A stretch of DNA of 64,000 nucleotides, from contig JANATG010000011.1 in assembly GCA_029449235.1 (NCBI GenBank), forward strand, positions 1,146,001 through 1,210,000, read 5' to 3'. This DNA comes from Linnemannia schmuckeri. Its lineage: Eukaryota; Mortierellomycota; Mortierellomycetes; Mortierellales; Mortierellaceae. Shown here in pieces: positions 45,357-57,200 of this stretch. A program made the position numbers and the translations under genes. Position 1 is the first letter of the stretch. Every line of letters begins with the position of its first letter. The notes under the pieces were generated by a model, which did no database searches, was not told the origin of the DNA, and saw only the letters and a program-made list of their open reading frames with translations.

Positions 45357-47178
45357 CAAAGGCTTGTTGTGGTGGTTATTTTTGGGCCATGTATGTGAAT
45401 CAGTATCCTATTCATCTTGATGTTGACGTTGATGTTGTTCCAAATGTTCCCGCCCCCCATCTCTCTAGTATCAAGGCAGGATGGGTCATTGAAGTCGGAT
45501 GGCAGGCAGTTTTTCTTGAAGAATGATCTGAAGGGACATCAGGGGGCAGTGTATGCAGTTCAGTACTCTCCCAACGGCAGATATCTCGCAACAGGCTCGT
45601 TTGACAAGACTGTGAGGATCTGGGATGGTACTACAAATCAAAACGAGGTGAAGCACAACTCCTCTCTTCACCCACAGAGAACGATCCCGTCAGGTTTTTT
45701 CTTATCACGCGGGATACACTGCCTCTTGATACGCGCATAAGCCTTGTGCCGTTTGTATTACCCTACTAATGACATTTTACACTTCATTTGTACTATGTCA
45801 GCTCTATGTGCTTAAAGGACATGGACTCAATATTTCCGATCTGGCATGGGGTCACGACTCGACCTTGCTACTCTCAGGAGCATACGACAAAACATGCAAG
45901 CTGTGGGACGTGGAGTCTGGAAAGCAGTTGGACAGCTTTGAAGGCGAGGGATTCGTCCAGTGTGTGAGATTCCATCCTCAAGGTACAAATGCGTCGAAAG
46001 TATGATCATTGGCACTGTTGCTTGAAAGGGTGAATGTCACAGGACTAACTAAACCATTTGGACTTGTTTAGATAACCATATTTTCTTTAGTGGTACTACG
46101 CGCAACATGCTGACCATGATCGACACCAGGAAGGACAACAATCCTACATCTGGATCAGCTATCACCATCAAAAACGATACCATGGTTAACTCCATGTAGG
46201 GGTGAAGCTTGCTTATTGAGTTGACATTCAAATGGTTTAACTATGTTACTTATGCCCACTCTAATCATGTGCTATCGTTTTTTCATACAATACTAGCTAC
46301 GTGTATCACGACGGCCTAACAGTCATTTCGGGAGACTCTTCAGGATACTTGAAGACATGGGATATGCGTACGGGCAAGGTCCTGCAGTCGATTTTGAACG
46401 AACCCACCAAGAAGCCTATTTCGCATTTGTCCATTTCCAAGCAACGTGGCTCGGCTGACGGAGTCAGCTTGGCGGAAACAGAGGAGCCTGAATCACGATG
46501 GCTCGCAGTGAACAGCTATGACAATGGTATGCCACGTTTGTTTTTGTTGCGTCGCACTGGATGTTGGATATGTGTATGGAATATATTGAAAATTTACACT
46601 GGATTTTTGTTACTACAACTTTGACTCAAAAACAATAGTGATCCGAGTGTACGATCGAGGATTCGAGCCGCCTACAACCATGCCTCGCCTGGTTTATTCT
46701 CTCAAAGGATACAGGAACAAGCACTGGCCTATTAAGAGTGTATTTTTCCACGGAAAAGATTGTATGTCGAGTCCAAAATCTTTCATTTTCATTTATACTG
46801 TCAGCAGCGAAATTAAAAATGTAAAGAAGCTAACACCAATGAGCATTCATTACTTTTGTCATAGATATTGCTGGAGCTGCAGGCAGACGGACAGGAAAAG
46901 TACGCGGAGGAGATGGAGACGAGGCACCACCGACCATTTCGGACAAGGACATCCCACTAGAATCGAGCCTTATCTTAGCTTCAGGGTCGATGGACCCATA
47001 TGTGTACCTCTTTGACGTGGGCGCTGGCGACGGTCAGTACGAAGTCCTGCAGAAGCTCTCTGGCCATACGGACCGCGTGTATGACGTCGACTTCCACCCT
47101 GTAGACCACGTTCTTGCATCCGGTTCTGCAGACTTCAGTGTCAAGGTCTGGGGACGTGCCTCCAAGAGGAAGAAGTGA
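44757..47178 (+). CDS. coiled-coil WD40 repeat protein
   Basis: Exons 44757-45300, 45469-45647, 45802-45982, 46072-46195, 46297-46526, 46639-46761 and 46865-47178 give 564 residues. Residues about 15-55 are a coiled coil (AIEKLVREQKSLKAKIDVLE). A Ser/Asn/Thr-rich linker follows to about 170, then seven WD40 blades: LKGHQGAVYAVQYSPNGRY, LKGHGLNISDLAW, FSGTTRNMLTMID, VISGDSSGYLKTWD, LAVNSYDNVIRVYD, SGSMDPYVYLFDVG and LSGHTDRVYDVDFHP...VKVW. It ends in a basic RASKRKK. The coiled-coil plus propeller layout suggests an oligomeric scaffold, but I could not tie it to one orthologue. Nuclear localisation is possible from the basic tail. Confidence 0.85.
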
Positions 47179-47198
47179 ATGTCTAGCTGAAGCAGCTA

Positions 47199-47223
47199 TT
47201 TTTTTTTTTTTTTTTTTTTTTTT
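47199..47223 (+). repeat. T run after the WD40 gene
   Basis: A run of about 25 Ts, 21 bp past the stop, in the 156-bp gap between convergent genes. Confidence 0.8.
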
Positions 47224-47334
47224 GAACGACTAAGGATTCAAAGTCATTCTAGAAGTAAAAACGAAAACTACGCGACATGTTATTGGTTTTATTGGTCGAG
47301 TATTTTTATTCCAATGTTCTTGAAGAACTTTTAT

Positions 47335-48801
47335 TTACAGCTTTCCGAGACGAACAGCGCCGTCGATACGGACAATCTCGCCGTTCATCATGGGGTTCTC
47401 GATGATGGCACAGGCGAGATGAGCAAACTCACTAGGCTTGCCCATACGGTAGGGATGGATCATGTGCTTCTCCAAGTTGGAGTCCTTGACAGCGTTGCCC
47501 ATTGGGGTGCCTGTAAGATTTGAAGTAGGAGGGCAAGGTGAGAGTCAGATCAGGGCTGAGCTTGTAAGAAGGAGAAAGTCGTCAGCACGGTAGTGGTGCA
47601 AGTACTTACCAAAGAAACCAGGGGCAATGGTGCAGACGCGGACCTGGCCAGCTAGATCGCGAGCCATGGGCAAGGTCATGCCGGCAACACCACCTGTTCG
47701 ATTTGATTACATTGCGAAAGAGGAGAAGTAAAGGTTAGTAGCTTAGCTGTGTTTGGCTGTAGTTACTTCTGAATCAATGCAATAAAAGCTCTTAGTGTAC
47801 CTTTAGAAGCAGAGTAGGCAGTCTGACCGGCTTGTCTGTGAAAGAAATAGGAATGAATAACAAAAATCGGTCAGTGAGTGCCGCAGATCCTCCAGCGGAA
47901 TGGTTATTTTAAAAAATCACTTAGGGGAGAAAATCTTTACCCTTCGGTGTAAGCAATAGAGGCGACGTTGATGATAACACCAGGATCCTCTTCCTTCTCA
48001 GAGGACGCCTTGATGTTGGCAATGATGTGAGCAGCGACCAGGCGGCAAACGTTGAAGGTGCCGATGAGGTTGATCCTGACCACCTCGGTAAAGATATCCA
48101 GAGGCTGAGGCTCGCCGTTTCTGAACACGATCTGCATATGTCCCATCGATCCCGTCAAGTTGTGCAATGTTCAATTGAGAAAAAGAGACAAAAAAAAGGG
48201 TCAGTTTAGCCTGTGGATCGATCGATCGGCTCACAGGAGGGTTAAAGTACCAATGGATAGGCGCATACAAGAACAAACGCTGGCACACACTAAAGGTCTT
48301 CTTCACGTTGTTTTTCATACCTTTTGTGCCATCCCAACACCTCCACAGTTGACGACTCCCGAGATGTTTCCAAAGGCAGCAACACCCTTCTCGATCGAGC
48401 TGGTGACCGACTCCTCTCCTGCAACATCGGTTGCACCAGGCCAAAAAACCGAACCAGCCAATTCGGCAGCAAGGGCTTCGCCGCGTTCTTCGTTAATGTC
48501 AAACACGATTACCTTGCCGCCCTTCTCGACAATGTTGCGCACAGTCGCTTCACCTAGTATCGAGGTTTTTATTAATTGGGAGATTGGTTTTTTGGTGAAA
48601 GAAACACGTATTTAACTGAAAGAGGAGGGACTCGCTCTTACCGAGACCAGAGCTTCCACCTGTGACAATGAAGGTCTTTCCTTGTATGTGCCTATGATAT
48701 ATAGTCAGTCCGTATACAAGTTGTTGCTGTTAGAGTCTTGAGGTATGAGAAGCGCTTGTAGTGTGACGAGAGCGGAAGGCGACAGTAAGTTGATCTTACA
48801 T
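47335..48801 (-). CDS. 3-hydroxyacyl-CoA dehydrogenase type 2-like SDR (HSD17B10-like)
   Basis: Exons in minus order: 48801-48800, 48691-48642, 48553-48321, 48131-47941, 47835-47801, 47693-47610 and 47510-47335; 256 residues. The start codon is split by the first intron: AT ends exon 1 and G opens exon 2, giving MHIQGKTFIVTGG. Short-chain dehydrogenase landmarks are the cofactor motif TGGSSGLG, the NCGG segment in place of NNAG, the catalytic Ser in INVASIAY and YSASK with the catalytic Tyr and Lys. The C terminus LAPGFF-like IAPGFFGTP and RIDGAVRLGKL match the HSD10 group, mitochondrial enzymes of isoleucine and branched fatty acid breakdown. No classic mitochondrial presequence is visible. 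The NAD preference is inferred from the Asp after the second strand (VIVFD). Confidence 0.88.
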
Positions 48802-49745
48802 TGTGTACGTGTATGTGTTGAATGAGAGTTGTGAATGTAAACGAGAGGGCGAGGGGAACGGAAGGAGGGAGGGAGAGCGCCAGGAAGTGAGGGTGTGGAG
48901 GAGAATTGAAGAATAAAGGAGAAGAGAGAGGAAAGAAGTGTTGATGCAAACAAAAAAGAAGAAAAAAAAATTGGCCTCACTTTGACAAAAGCAGGAAAAT
49001 GTGGAGAGTGTAGGGATCGGATAGACCGTTGACTGGTTGGATTGAGCGCGGTGGTTGGGAATGAAAATATGCGAGCCGGGGAGAATGAACAAATACAGTA
49101 TGAGTGAGAGGGGCGAATCGGTTGAATAATGAACCTGTTGATTGCGTTAGGTTTCTACGATCAGCAGAAGTGCTCGCCTATGAATGGGGTTGGTCGGTAT
49201 GGATAACGGCAACTGAGGAGAGAGTGAAGACAGCACAACGCGTATTAGCCCATATGCGTGCCCTAAACAAGAGTCAAAGGCAAATGACATGCAATCGTGT
49301 ATATAGCGAAGTCGCCCCGTGGGTATTGTCCCGTATCTTGACCTGCCATGCCACATTATCCAGGCTGTCCCCGCCAACTAACCCCGCTTGGAGAATATCA
49401 TTACGGGTCCAAGATATCTATGTGTATGTACTGTGAAGATCCCTGATCTTCCAGCCAGTCACCACAAAATGTAAAAGTCAGTGACTCAATGTGAACAGAG
49501 GCAGAAAAATGCGATAAAGAAGTAAAAATGAACGACTCTTATTCGACTCACTCCTCTTTTTTCGTTTTTTCTCACTCCTCTTCTACTTCTCATTCCTCTC
49601 CTACTTCTTCCTCTTTTTTCTACTTTTGCATTCACTTCTTCTCATTTGCATTTCACCTCTTTTCATTTTCATTCACTCACCCATACTTCATACCTTGCAT
49701 ACCTTACACTCTCTTTCTACACACACCCACTGATATCTCTCCAAA
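48802..49745. promoter_or_regulatory. divergent promoter region (HSD10-like / HIS5)
   Basis: About 940 bp lie between divergent genes. The HIS5 side has a C/T-rich leader (49540-49740). The HSD10 side has a matching C/T-rich leader on the minus strand (48830-48980). A TGACTC element, the core of a Gcn4/CPC1 site, occurs as GAGTCA on the other strand near 49546-49551, which would suit a histidine gene; this is a short match and only suggestive. No gene is supported at 49104-49436. Confidence 0.4.
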
Positions 49746-51114
49746 ATGGCTGCTACAACCTTTGACATCAAGAGCATTGTTCGCCCTAATATCGTGGCCT
49801 TAAAGCCCTACCGCTGTGCCCGCGATGACTACTCCTCAGGTGTATTGCTCGACGCCAACGAGAACGCCTACGGTCCTGCCCTGAACCCTACCTCTGAGGC
49901 CGCCGTCTCGAGCTCAGGACTCGACATCAACCGCTACCCTGACCCTCACCAGCACGACCTCAAGAACCTGATCGCAAAGTTCAGGAACATCCAGGGCGGT
50001 CCTGAAAACTTCTTCCTTGGTGTCGGTAGTGACGAAGTCATCGACATGCTCTTCCGCGTCTTCTGTGTGCCCGGCAAGGATGCTGTCCTGATCACTCCTC
50101 CCACCTACGGCATGTATTCTGTCTCTGCCCAGATCAATGATGTTCAGGTCCACAAGGCCAACTTGACCCTGGACGGCCAGTTCCAATTGAACGTCGAAGA
50201 GGTACAGTCACCAAATGAATGGACAAAAACCAATCTCCGCTGGTACCAGTCAACAACGGACAGGGTCCTAATGCTTTGTTATTGTTTTACTGTTTTGATA
50301 TCATAGATCGAGAAGCAGGTGGCAGCTCACCCCAACATCAAGATTATCTTCTTGTGCAGTCCAGGAAACCCTACAGGATCTGCTCTGAGTCACGAAAGCA
50401 TGAAGCGTGTTTTGACTATGCCCAACTACAAGGGAATCGTCGCCGTGGATGAGGCTTATGTGGATTTTATCGATGCTGGAAAGGAGGGATCGACGGCAAC
50501 CTGGGTCAAAGACTACCCTAACCTCGTTGTCATGCAGACTATGAGCAAGAGTTTTGGACTGGCTGGAGTTCGGTAAGGACTATTCTTTGTGAATGTTGGA
50601 TGTGTTGACGATAATGACAATACCCAATGGTGCGTAACATAGTTACCCGCACCCTCGTCTTTTTACTAAAAATAGTTTGGGAATCGCAATTACATCGCCC
50701 GAGATCGCGTTTTATATGAACGCCACGAAGGCACCCTACAACATTGCCAGCACCACCTCAAGAGTCGCACAGGAGGCTCTCCAGCCCAAGGGTCTCGAGA
50801 TTCTTCACAAGCACATCGCAGTCATGGTTCAGGAGAGAGACAGGCTCTTAGAGGCCTTCAAGTCCATCACTGGCCTCGGCCGTGTTTTGGGCACTAACGA
50901 CTCGAACTTTGTCTTGGTCGAGATTCTTGACAAGGATGGCAAGCCCAGCAATGACCGCGCTTTCAAGATCTACACGGATATGGCATCAAAGCAGGGACTT
51001 GTCGTGCGATTCCGTGGTACCGAGATTGGATGCGAGGGTTGCCTACGCATTACTGTCGGTACCCCTGAGGAGAACGACGTTGTGATCCGTCGCCTGACCG
51101 AGCAGCTTTCTTAG
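49746..51114 (+). CDS. HIS5: histidinol-phosphate aminotransferase
   Basis: Exons 49746-50201, 50307-50572 and 50676-51114 give 386 residues, the expected length. The enzyme is a PLP-dependent class II aminotransferase that converts imidazole acetol phosphate and glutamate to histidinol phosphate in histidine synthesis, in the cytosol. Landmarks are ANENAYGPAL near the N terminus (substrate loop), GSDEVIDMLFRVFC, SPGNPTGS (PLP contact), VDEAYVDF (Asp holding the pyridine N) and MSKSFGLAGVRLG with the PLP Lys at about residue 233. The C-terminal VRFRGTEIGCEGCLRITVG carries the Arg that binds substrate carboxylate. The start MAATTFDIKSIVRPNI is the only sensible one. Amino-acid starvation control is plausible but not shown. 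Confidence 0.96.
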
Positions 51115-51677
51115 ATCGCCATTTTTGCATGCAAAATACAGAATGATTGATTTTTATAACACTTATGGATGAGCTAATGTGGGTTGTGGTTGTGAAAGTG
51201 GATATGTGTTGGTCGTATGCATGCAATTGAACCATTCCCCTTCTGGAGCGATGCAATAACTTTCGGAGTGGATGTGGGAATGAATAGGGTTCGACTCGAT
51301 GTCATTGTTTTCTTGATCTCAGCCCGCTGGTCAGACGCTGTCCCTTGTCCCTCCTTCCCGGATGAATACATAAGATGGACATGCCGCAATGTTTTTTTGT
51401 TTTCTCTCTCCCTCTCTCTTTTGTTTTTTTTTTGCCTCTTCTTTCTCCCTTCCGCCTCTAACTCGACTCCACGCAACTTTTTTTTTTGTATACTTTCAAA
51501 AAAAGTGTCAATTTCCCAGACCGGATACAGCCCTTCGACTTCCTTTTTTTTTTTTTTTTTTCCTTCTTACTTTCTCTTCCTCCCTTGTACACTTCACTGC
51601 ACCCTTCCATTCTTTCGCTTTCTCGCTGTCTTTTTGTCCTTCCTAATAATACACATATACGCTCCCATTTCAACACA
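51115..51677. other. intergenic with pyrimidine-rich leader of the fifth eight-cysteine gene
   Basis: From 51390 to 51670 the plus strand is C/T-rich with T runs, as before other genes here. No gene is supported. Confidence 0.4.
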
Positions 51678-52178
51678 ATGGCATTTTCTCGCTCCATCCT
51701 CATCCTTGCCTTGGAGGCAGTCCTTCTCCTGACAGTCCTAACACAGATGGGCAATCAGGTCTCAGCCCAGTTCGGACTGTCTGTCCCCTGCAACAACTGC
51801 CTAGTAGGTCAAATCTCAGCTTTACCCACCTGTGTCGGTGTCAACCTGGGCAACCAGACCACGCCAGAATACAAGGCTTGCCTTTGCGACGCGAGCTTCG
51901 ACTTTACATGGACCAACGCCTGCTCGACCAGTTGTCAAGCTAACGAGCTGACAGTCTTCAAGAGCGGGTTTGCAAGCAACTTGTTGACAGGATTGAACAT
52001 CACCTGTGTCAAACCAACACCCTCCCCTACGCCCACCCCTGCGGCCACTACTACTGCTGATACCAGCAAGCCTACCTCCCCTTCTGCCGCTGTTCAGTTG
52101 TCCATTACGCAGTCTGCAGCAGTGTTGGGATGGGCTGTGGCGCTTTCAACCATCATGGCAGTGCTTTCTGCCCTGTAA
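51678..52178 (+). CDS. GPI-anchored eight-cysteine protein 5
   Basis: Single exon, 166 residues. The start at 51678 opens a long signal peptide (about 1-30, ILALEAVLLLTVLTQMG...VSA); the longer in-frame extension upstream is leader-like. The domain is C-x2-C-L-x9-C-x15-C-L-C-x11-C-x3-C-x23-C, with YKACLC and TWTNAC, so the CLC and W-x3-C motifs are kept. A Pro/Thr-rich stalk precedes a hydrophobic C terminus (VLGWAVALSTIMAVLSAL), the form of a GPI signal. It lies 16 kb from the four-gene cluster, between HIS5 and the TSN-repeat gene. Probable cell-surface protein of unknown function. Confidence 0.83.
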   Translation: MAFSRSILILALEAVLLLTVLTQMGNQVSAQFGLSVPCNNCLVGQISALPTCVGVNLGNQTTPEYKACLCDASFDFTWTNACSTSCQANELTVFKSGFASNLLTGLNITCVKPTPSPTPTPAATTTADTSKPTSPSAAVQLSITQSAAVLGWAVALSTIMAVLSAL

Positions 52179-52239
52179 AGAGGCGCATGCCCGTCCCCCC
52201 TATTATTTTTTTTGACTACCTGACTACTTACATAAACCT

Positions 52240-52245
52240 AATAAA
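52240..52245 (+). terminator. poly(A) signal
   Basis: AATAAA lies 62 bp after the stop of the 51678 gene. Confidence 0.5.
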
Positions 52246-52641
52246 GCCACGGCTAGCAGACACGTTTCTCTCTTAACATGGCTGTAGCTATGAAGTACGA
52301 AACAAGAAAAGGACCCTCAGGATCCGTAGGATAAGTGAGACGTGTTTGTTTCTATTATCGACTATTGGAGCTTTGGTTTTGGTGATAATCTAGCCAAGAG
52401 TCAAACACAACACAAAAAAGCCAAGAATTTGAGACCCAACGACTGACGGATGCCAAGCCAAAGCGACAGATATTTAAAAGCAAAGGAATTTTTGACTCTT
52501 TTCGCTCTTCTTTTTTCTTTCCTTCCCTTTTCTTAATAATAACAACTGCCCTTTGCCCTTTCACCAACCAAGCTACCAGCCAACTATTCAACCAAGCAAC
52601 TGCACAAGGAATCTCACGTCAACAAAACAACTTACAACAAC

Positions 52642-54050
52642 ATGTTTGCTTCTCTCGTCGGTTTTCTTCACCAGCCCAGCATCGCTCTCAGAGTCCCAGG
52701 AGACGACACTACATTCAACCCCAAAGAATATCCCAATGTTACTGTCATTGCCCAAGGAAAGGTCCAGGGCAAGATCCGTCTCATTCATAATACAGACGAT
52801 GACTCCGGCCTGGGACTGGTCTCGACCCGTATCTGGGTCACCAAGGACAACGACAAGGAAGAGGTGGCCATCAGAACCCGCTTTGAAGACAGGACACTCA
52901 CATTTACACTCGAGGTAAATCAACAGAACGGGCTCTGCCAAGTGCCAAGCAACGTAAAGAAACACACCTGAAATACGAGCCAATGTAATGGATTTTTAAC
53001 CACAAAATCCATGGTTTTTTGCTATTTCATATCCACAGGGTCCCAGACGGTTCGCCAACCTAAACATTTACCACGAGACAACTATCTCGATCCCTAGCTC
53101 AGTACGTACCATGGAGAACTTGATCATCGACATTCCCAACAGCTCTCTTTCAGGTGACGGACTGCACAACCTGGTCTGGAACAAGGTCAAGTCGGATCTT
53201 TCCAACTCCTCCATTGCCCTGGAGACTCTTCATGCCGATACTATTGACCTTCGAACCAGCAACTCGTCTATCTCTGGTTCATACGAGGCAGGACATATCG
53301 ATCTCAACACCTCCAACGGATCCATCTCTGCCAAGCTTGTTGTCCACGAGGCGCGTGATGGTCGTCAGTCCTCTGTGACAACCAAGACATCAAACTCTGG
53401 ACTCGAGCTGCATGTTGATGCTACACCCACAGGCAAGGGACTGTGGATGGACAACTCTACCAGGAACGGCAAGGCGATTGTTGGATGTCTTCTTGGACCA
53501 GCTTCGCGTGGATCCTATGTCAGTGTTACCTCTGCCAACTCAAAGGTCGAGCTCAGCTTGGATGCTTCTCAAACCGGTCAGCCTCTTGAGGTCCACACAA
53601 AGACATCCAATGCAAGCATTGTTTCATCGATCATGGTACCACAGGACCAGCCCTTCAAGGGTCTTGCACAGTCTTCCAACAGCTCTGTTACTGTCAACCT
53701 TGTAAGTCACCGTCTCATACGTGCTTTCACTCTCAGTTTGATACATGACCACTTTCTTTGTCTTTGATTACATTTGATTCATCAAATGTCCTGTCTGTTT
53801 TTGCCTTTAAACCCATGTATTAAAATAGACGGAGGCATTCCAGGGACGATTTGATCTTGCGACGAGCAACAGTCCAGCTGTTGTGGAGGGCACCCACCTC
53901 CAGTTTGACACGGACAAGAAATCAAATAAGCGTGGCTCGCGCGGTCATGGTTCGAGTGATGTCAAGCTGAGCACGTCGAATGCCTCGCTCAGCCTCCGCT
54001 TCTACCCCGCAGGCGATAGTCTCGCCGCCGACACCAAGTCTGGCTACTAA
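52642..54050 (+). CDS. TSN-repeat beta-solenoid protein (DUF4097-like)
   Basis: Exons 52642-52914, 53039-53701 and 53829-54050 give 385 residues. There is no signal peptide or membrane segment, so it is probably intracellular. The first ~100 residues form a beta-rich region (VTVIAQGKVQGKIRLIH). After that a short motif recurs about every 20-30 residues: TSNSSI, TSNGSI, TSNSGL, SANSKV, TSNASI, SSNSSV, TSNSPA and TSNASL, each between short beta strands. This is the look of a right-handed beta-solenoid as in DUF4097-type repeat proteins, where each turn has a strand-turn with Ser/Asn. I do not know its function; fungal relatives are uncharacterised. Confidence 0.72.
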
Positions 54051-54133
54051 AGCAAAGTCTTACCCCTCCGCTCTCTCCCTCGTCCTCTCCCCTTCTCTCT
54101 TCTTCACTTGTACACTAGCGCCCTCTTCATTTG

Positions 54134-54139
54134 AATAAA
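54134..54139 (+). terminator. poly(A) signal
   Basis: AATAAA lies 84 bp after the stop of the 52642 gene. Confidence 0.45.
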
Positions 54140-54268
54140 AATGGCAAATGAAAAGCAAACAACGGTCACACAGCATTCTTTTTTTTTTTTTTTTTTTTGC
54201 CACCTTCAACTGTCGGCAGTTGACATCTCTCCTCCACTTCGCTCATTCCATTACATTTACTCACACAC

Positions 54269-57200
54269 ATGGATCACTTTGTATTGGAATCAGAGGTCTC
54301 CCTCCCCGGGCCAAGCCAGCCTACCCCTGTTGCCGTCTACAAGCACCGCGCAACAACTATGCGCTTCGTCTTTCTCTCTATCCCTGGTCCTCAAGCAACT
54401 GCAACCATTATCGTCCCCACTGTCGTCAAGGATTCCAGGGGTCTTCCTCACACTCTCGAACACTGTAAGCTCAGGTACAGGACAGCGGCTTGTTATGAAT
54501 TCCTTTGACTGTCTGAATGATCCTCCTAACTGAATCAAATGGCATTTCTTTTTTTCTTCACGACGCGTTGTAGTGGTATTTTGTGGATCAACAAATTACC
54601 CTAATAGAGGATACCTGGATTCATTAGCCAACCGCTGCTTGTCAACCGGAACCAACGCATATACAGTACGTTCTCCAATCCATTATCTTTTCATTCAATG
54701 TAATTGAGATACAGACAGTTGCTACTTGTCAATTCAAGGCAACTGACCAGCACCTCCATTCAATTGCTGCATTAGACCGAGGATTACACTGGATATACTA
54801 TTGCTACAGCAGGACGAGATGGAATGGCCGAGATTTTACCCGTTTTTCTGGATCACGTACTTCATCCAACCCTCAGAGACGACCAGTATGTCACAGAGGT
54901 CTATCATGTCGATGGCGAGGGCAAGCAGCAAGGAGTCGTCTTTTCAGAAATGGCCGCCAGAGAGAACTCGGAAGCTGATCTTGTAAGTGTTTGTTTGTTT
55001 TCGCGAATTCTCTTGCTGTTGTAGATTTTACACGATCGATTTTATTGTTTTTCAAGCCTGCGATATTCCAAGGAATGTACTAATCGTATACCTTTAATTT
55101 GGTCCGCTTTGACGCTTTCGCCACCCTCCATAGCTGGATCTTGGATTAAGGAGGTTGCTGTATCCGGACACACAGACATACTACTATGAGTGCGGGGGGT
55201 TGACGCCCGAGATCCCAAAGATGACCAACGACGACATTCGGGAATACCACAAAAAGTTCTATCACCCTTCCAACATGACCATCGTCGTCGCAGGAGATAG
55301 TCTTCAGCCCGACAGGATCTTTGATACCTTGATCCGACAAAAGATTCTCGACGGCGTCAAGACAGAGGTCTTTGATATCACACAGGAGATGGACTTGTCC
55401 TTGGGTCGTGGAAATGCGCCCATCATGTCCAAGGAGACAAAGCTTACATCAAGGACTATTCGTTTCCCCTCGGCAGATGAGGATGTTGGGTCGATCGGAT
55501 ATGCGTGGCTGGGTCCCAATCTGTACGACATCAGGACGATGGTCGCTCTGGATATTCTCTTCCGGTGTTTGCATGAGACCTCTGCATCACCCTTTTCGCA
55601 GGCATTTGTTGAGCGGAGGAACCCTATTGCCAGTCATGTTGATTTTGACGTAAAGGGATGTATGGATTCGTCGCTTTTGCTGCTCTTCTCTGGTGTACCC
55701 GTTCGGTCAAAGGCCAAGTCTGGAAAGAGCAAGAGCCGACATACTGAAGGAGGGAGTGGGCCTACATCGGGCGACGAGGAGCAGGATGAGGAGGATGAGA
55801 GTGACGGTCATGGGGACGACAGTGAAGGCGACCAGTCAGAGGACGAGGAAGATGAACAGGATGAGGATGACGATGCAGTGAGTGACGAAGAGAGCGATGA
55901 CAAGGAGCCTGATGGTGCGGATGGAGACGACGATGCAGAGGAATCACAGGACTTGTTCGAACCAGGATATTTCCACAGCTTGGTCTTGAAGGTGCTGGAC
56001 GACTTTGTCAACAACGGTTTATCCGACCCAACTGAGATGAGCCGGATTATCGCCAGACATCGGACAAAGATCTACGAATCAATCGAGGACGACCCTCACG
56101 AGGCTGCGACATCGTATCTGGTTCCCGATATCTTGGCACATGCATATCTAGAGAAGGACAAGACCAAGCCCGCGTCGATCGGCACTCGATCCAATGTCTT
56201 TGCGATTATTGATGAGATGGAGACGATGGAGCCACAATTCTGGAGAGACCTTGCCCGTAAATGGTTGCTGGAGCCGTCTATGGTGGAGGTTCAGATGATC
56301 CCCAACAGCCAGCTTGGAAAGGTGATCAAGGCGACTGTCTCTAAGAACCACAAGGATCTCGTCGATTCGTTCGGAGTTGAGGGCCTGGCTAAGCAAAGAG
56401 TCATGGTGACTGAGGCTGTTGAAGCCAACAAGGTAAATATGACGCCAGAAATCATTGCGACCATGCCACCCATCCCTGACGCCTCTCAGGTTCCCATCAT
56501 CCCTATCGAGTCGAGCTATGTTGTCACTGGCAGTCAGGGACAGGATGAGTCGCGTCCCTTTAAGGTTGTTCAGGTGGTCGAGACCAACACGTTCTTTACT
56601 CATGTCAAGCTTTGTCTTCCCTTGACACATTTGGATGAGGACCTTCGACCCTACTTGGTCCTTTTCCAGGAATTGGTCTTCCAGTCATCATGTGCGATCC
56701 CCAAGTATGCAGGTGAAGAGGGCTCCGAGGAAATTGTGTTTGAAAACTTGGACTATCAGTCTGTTGTCACCTTGGTCTCCAACACCTTTGTTTCTCATGA
56801 GGCTGCCGTCGGATTCGGGAACGATATTTTTGCCTGCTCATGGCTGTCGGAGCTGTTTGTCCTGGCCTGCTCTGCTGAAAGATCCAAGTTCAAGGACCAG
56901 TGTCAGCTTCTTCTTCGAGTCTTAATGTTCACGGAGTTCACAGAGGATCGCATCCTGACAGTTGCCAAGAATCTGGTGACCCAGATCATGGAGCTCAAGC
57001 GAGATGGTGCAGATATGTTGGCCATGGTGAGCACTCGGATGACGACGCCTGTTCGTGGGTACGAGTTGTCGACTGGATACTGTCGCAAGATGGATATGTC
57101 ATCCCGACCCAAGGCCAATCCTGCCCAGCTGGAATCGGCAACACCCATCCTCGGCAATGACATGGCGATCTCGGCATTCCGCCAGGAACCGTTCTTGAAA

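Noticed and set aside
49104..49436. 110-codon frame between HSD10-like and HIS5
   Set aside because: No recognisable motif, no leader or poly(A) context, and it overlaps the divergent promoter.
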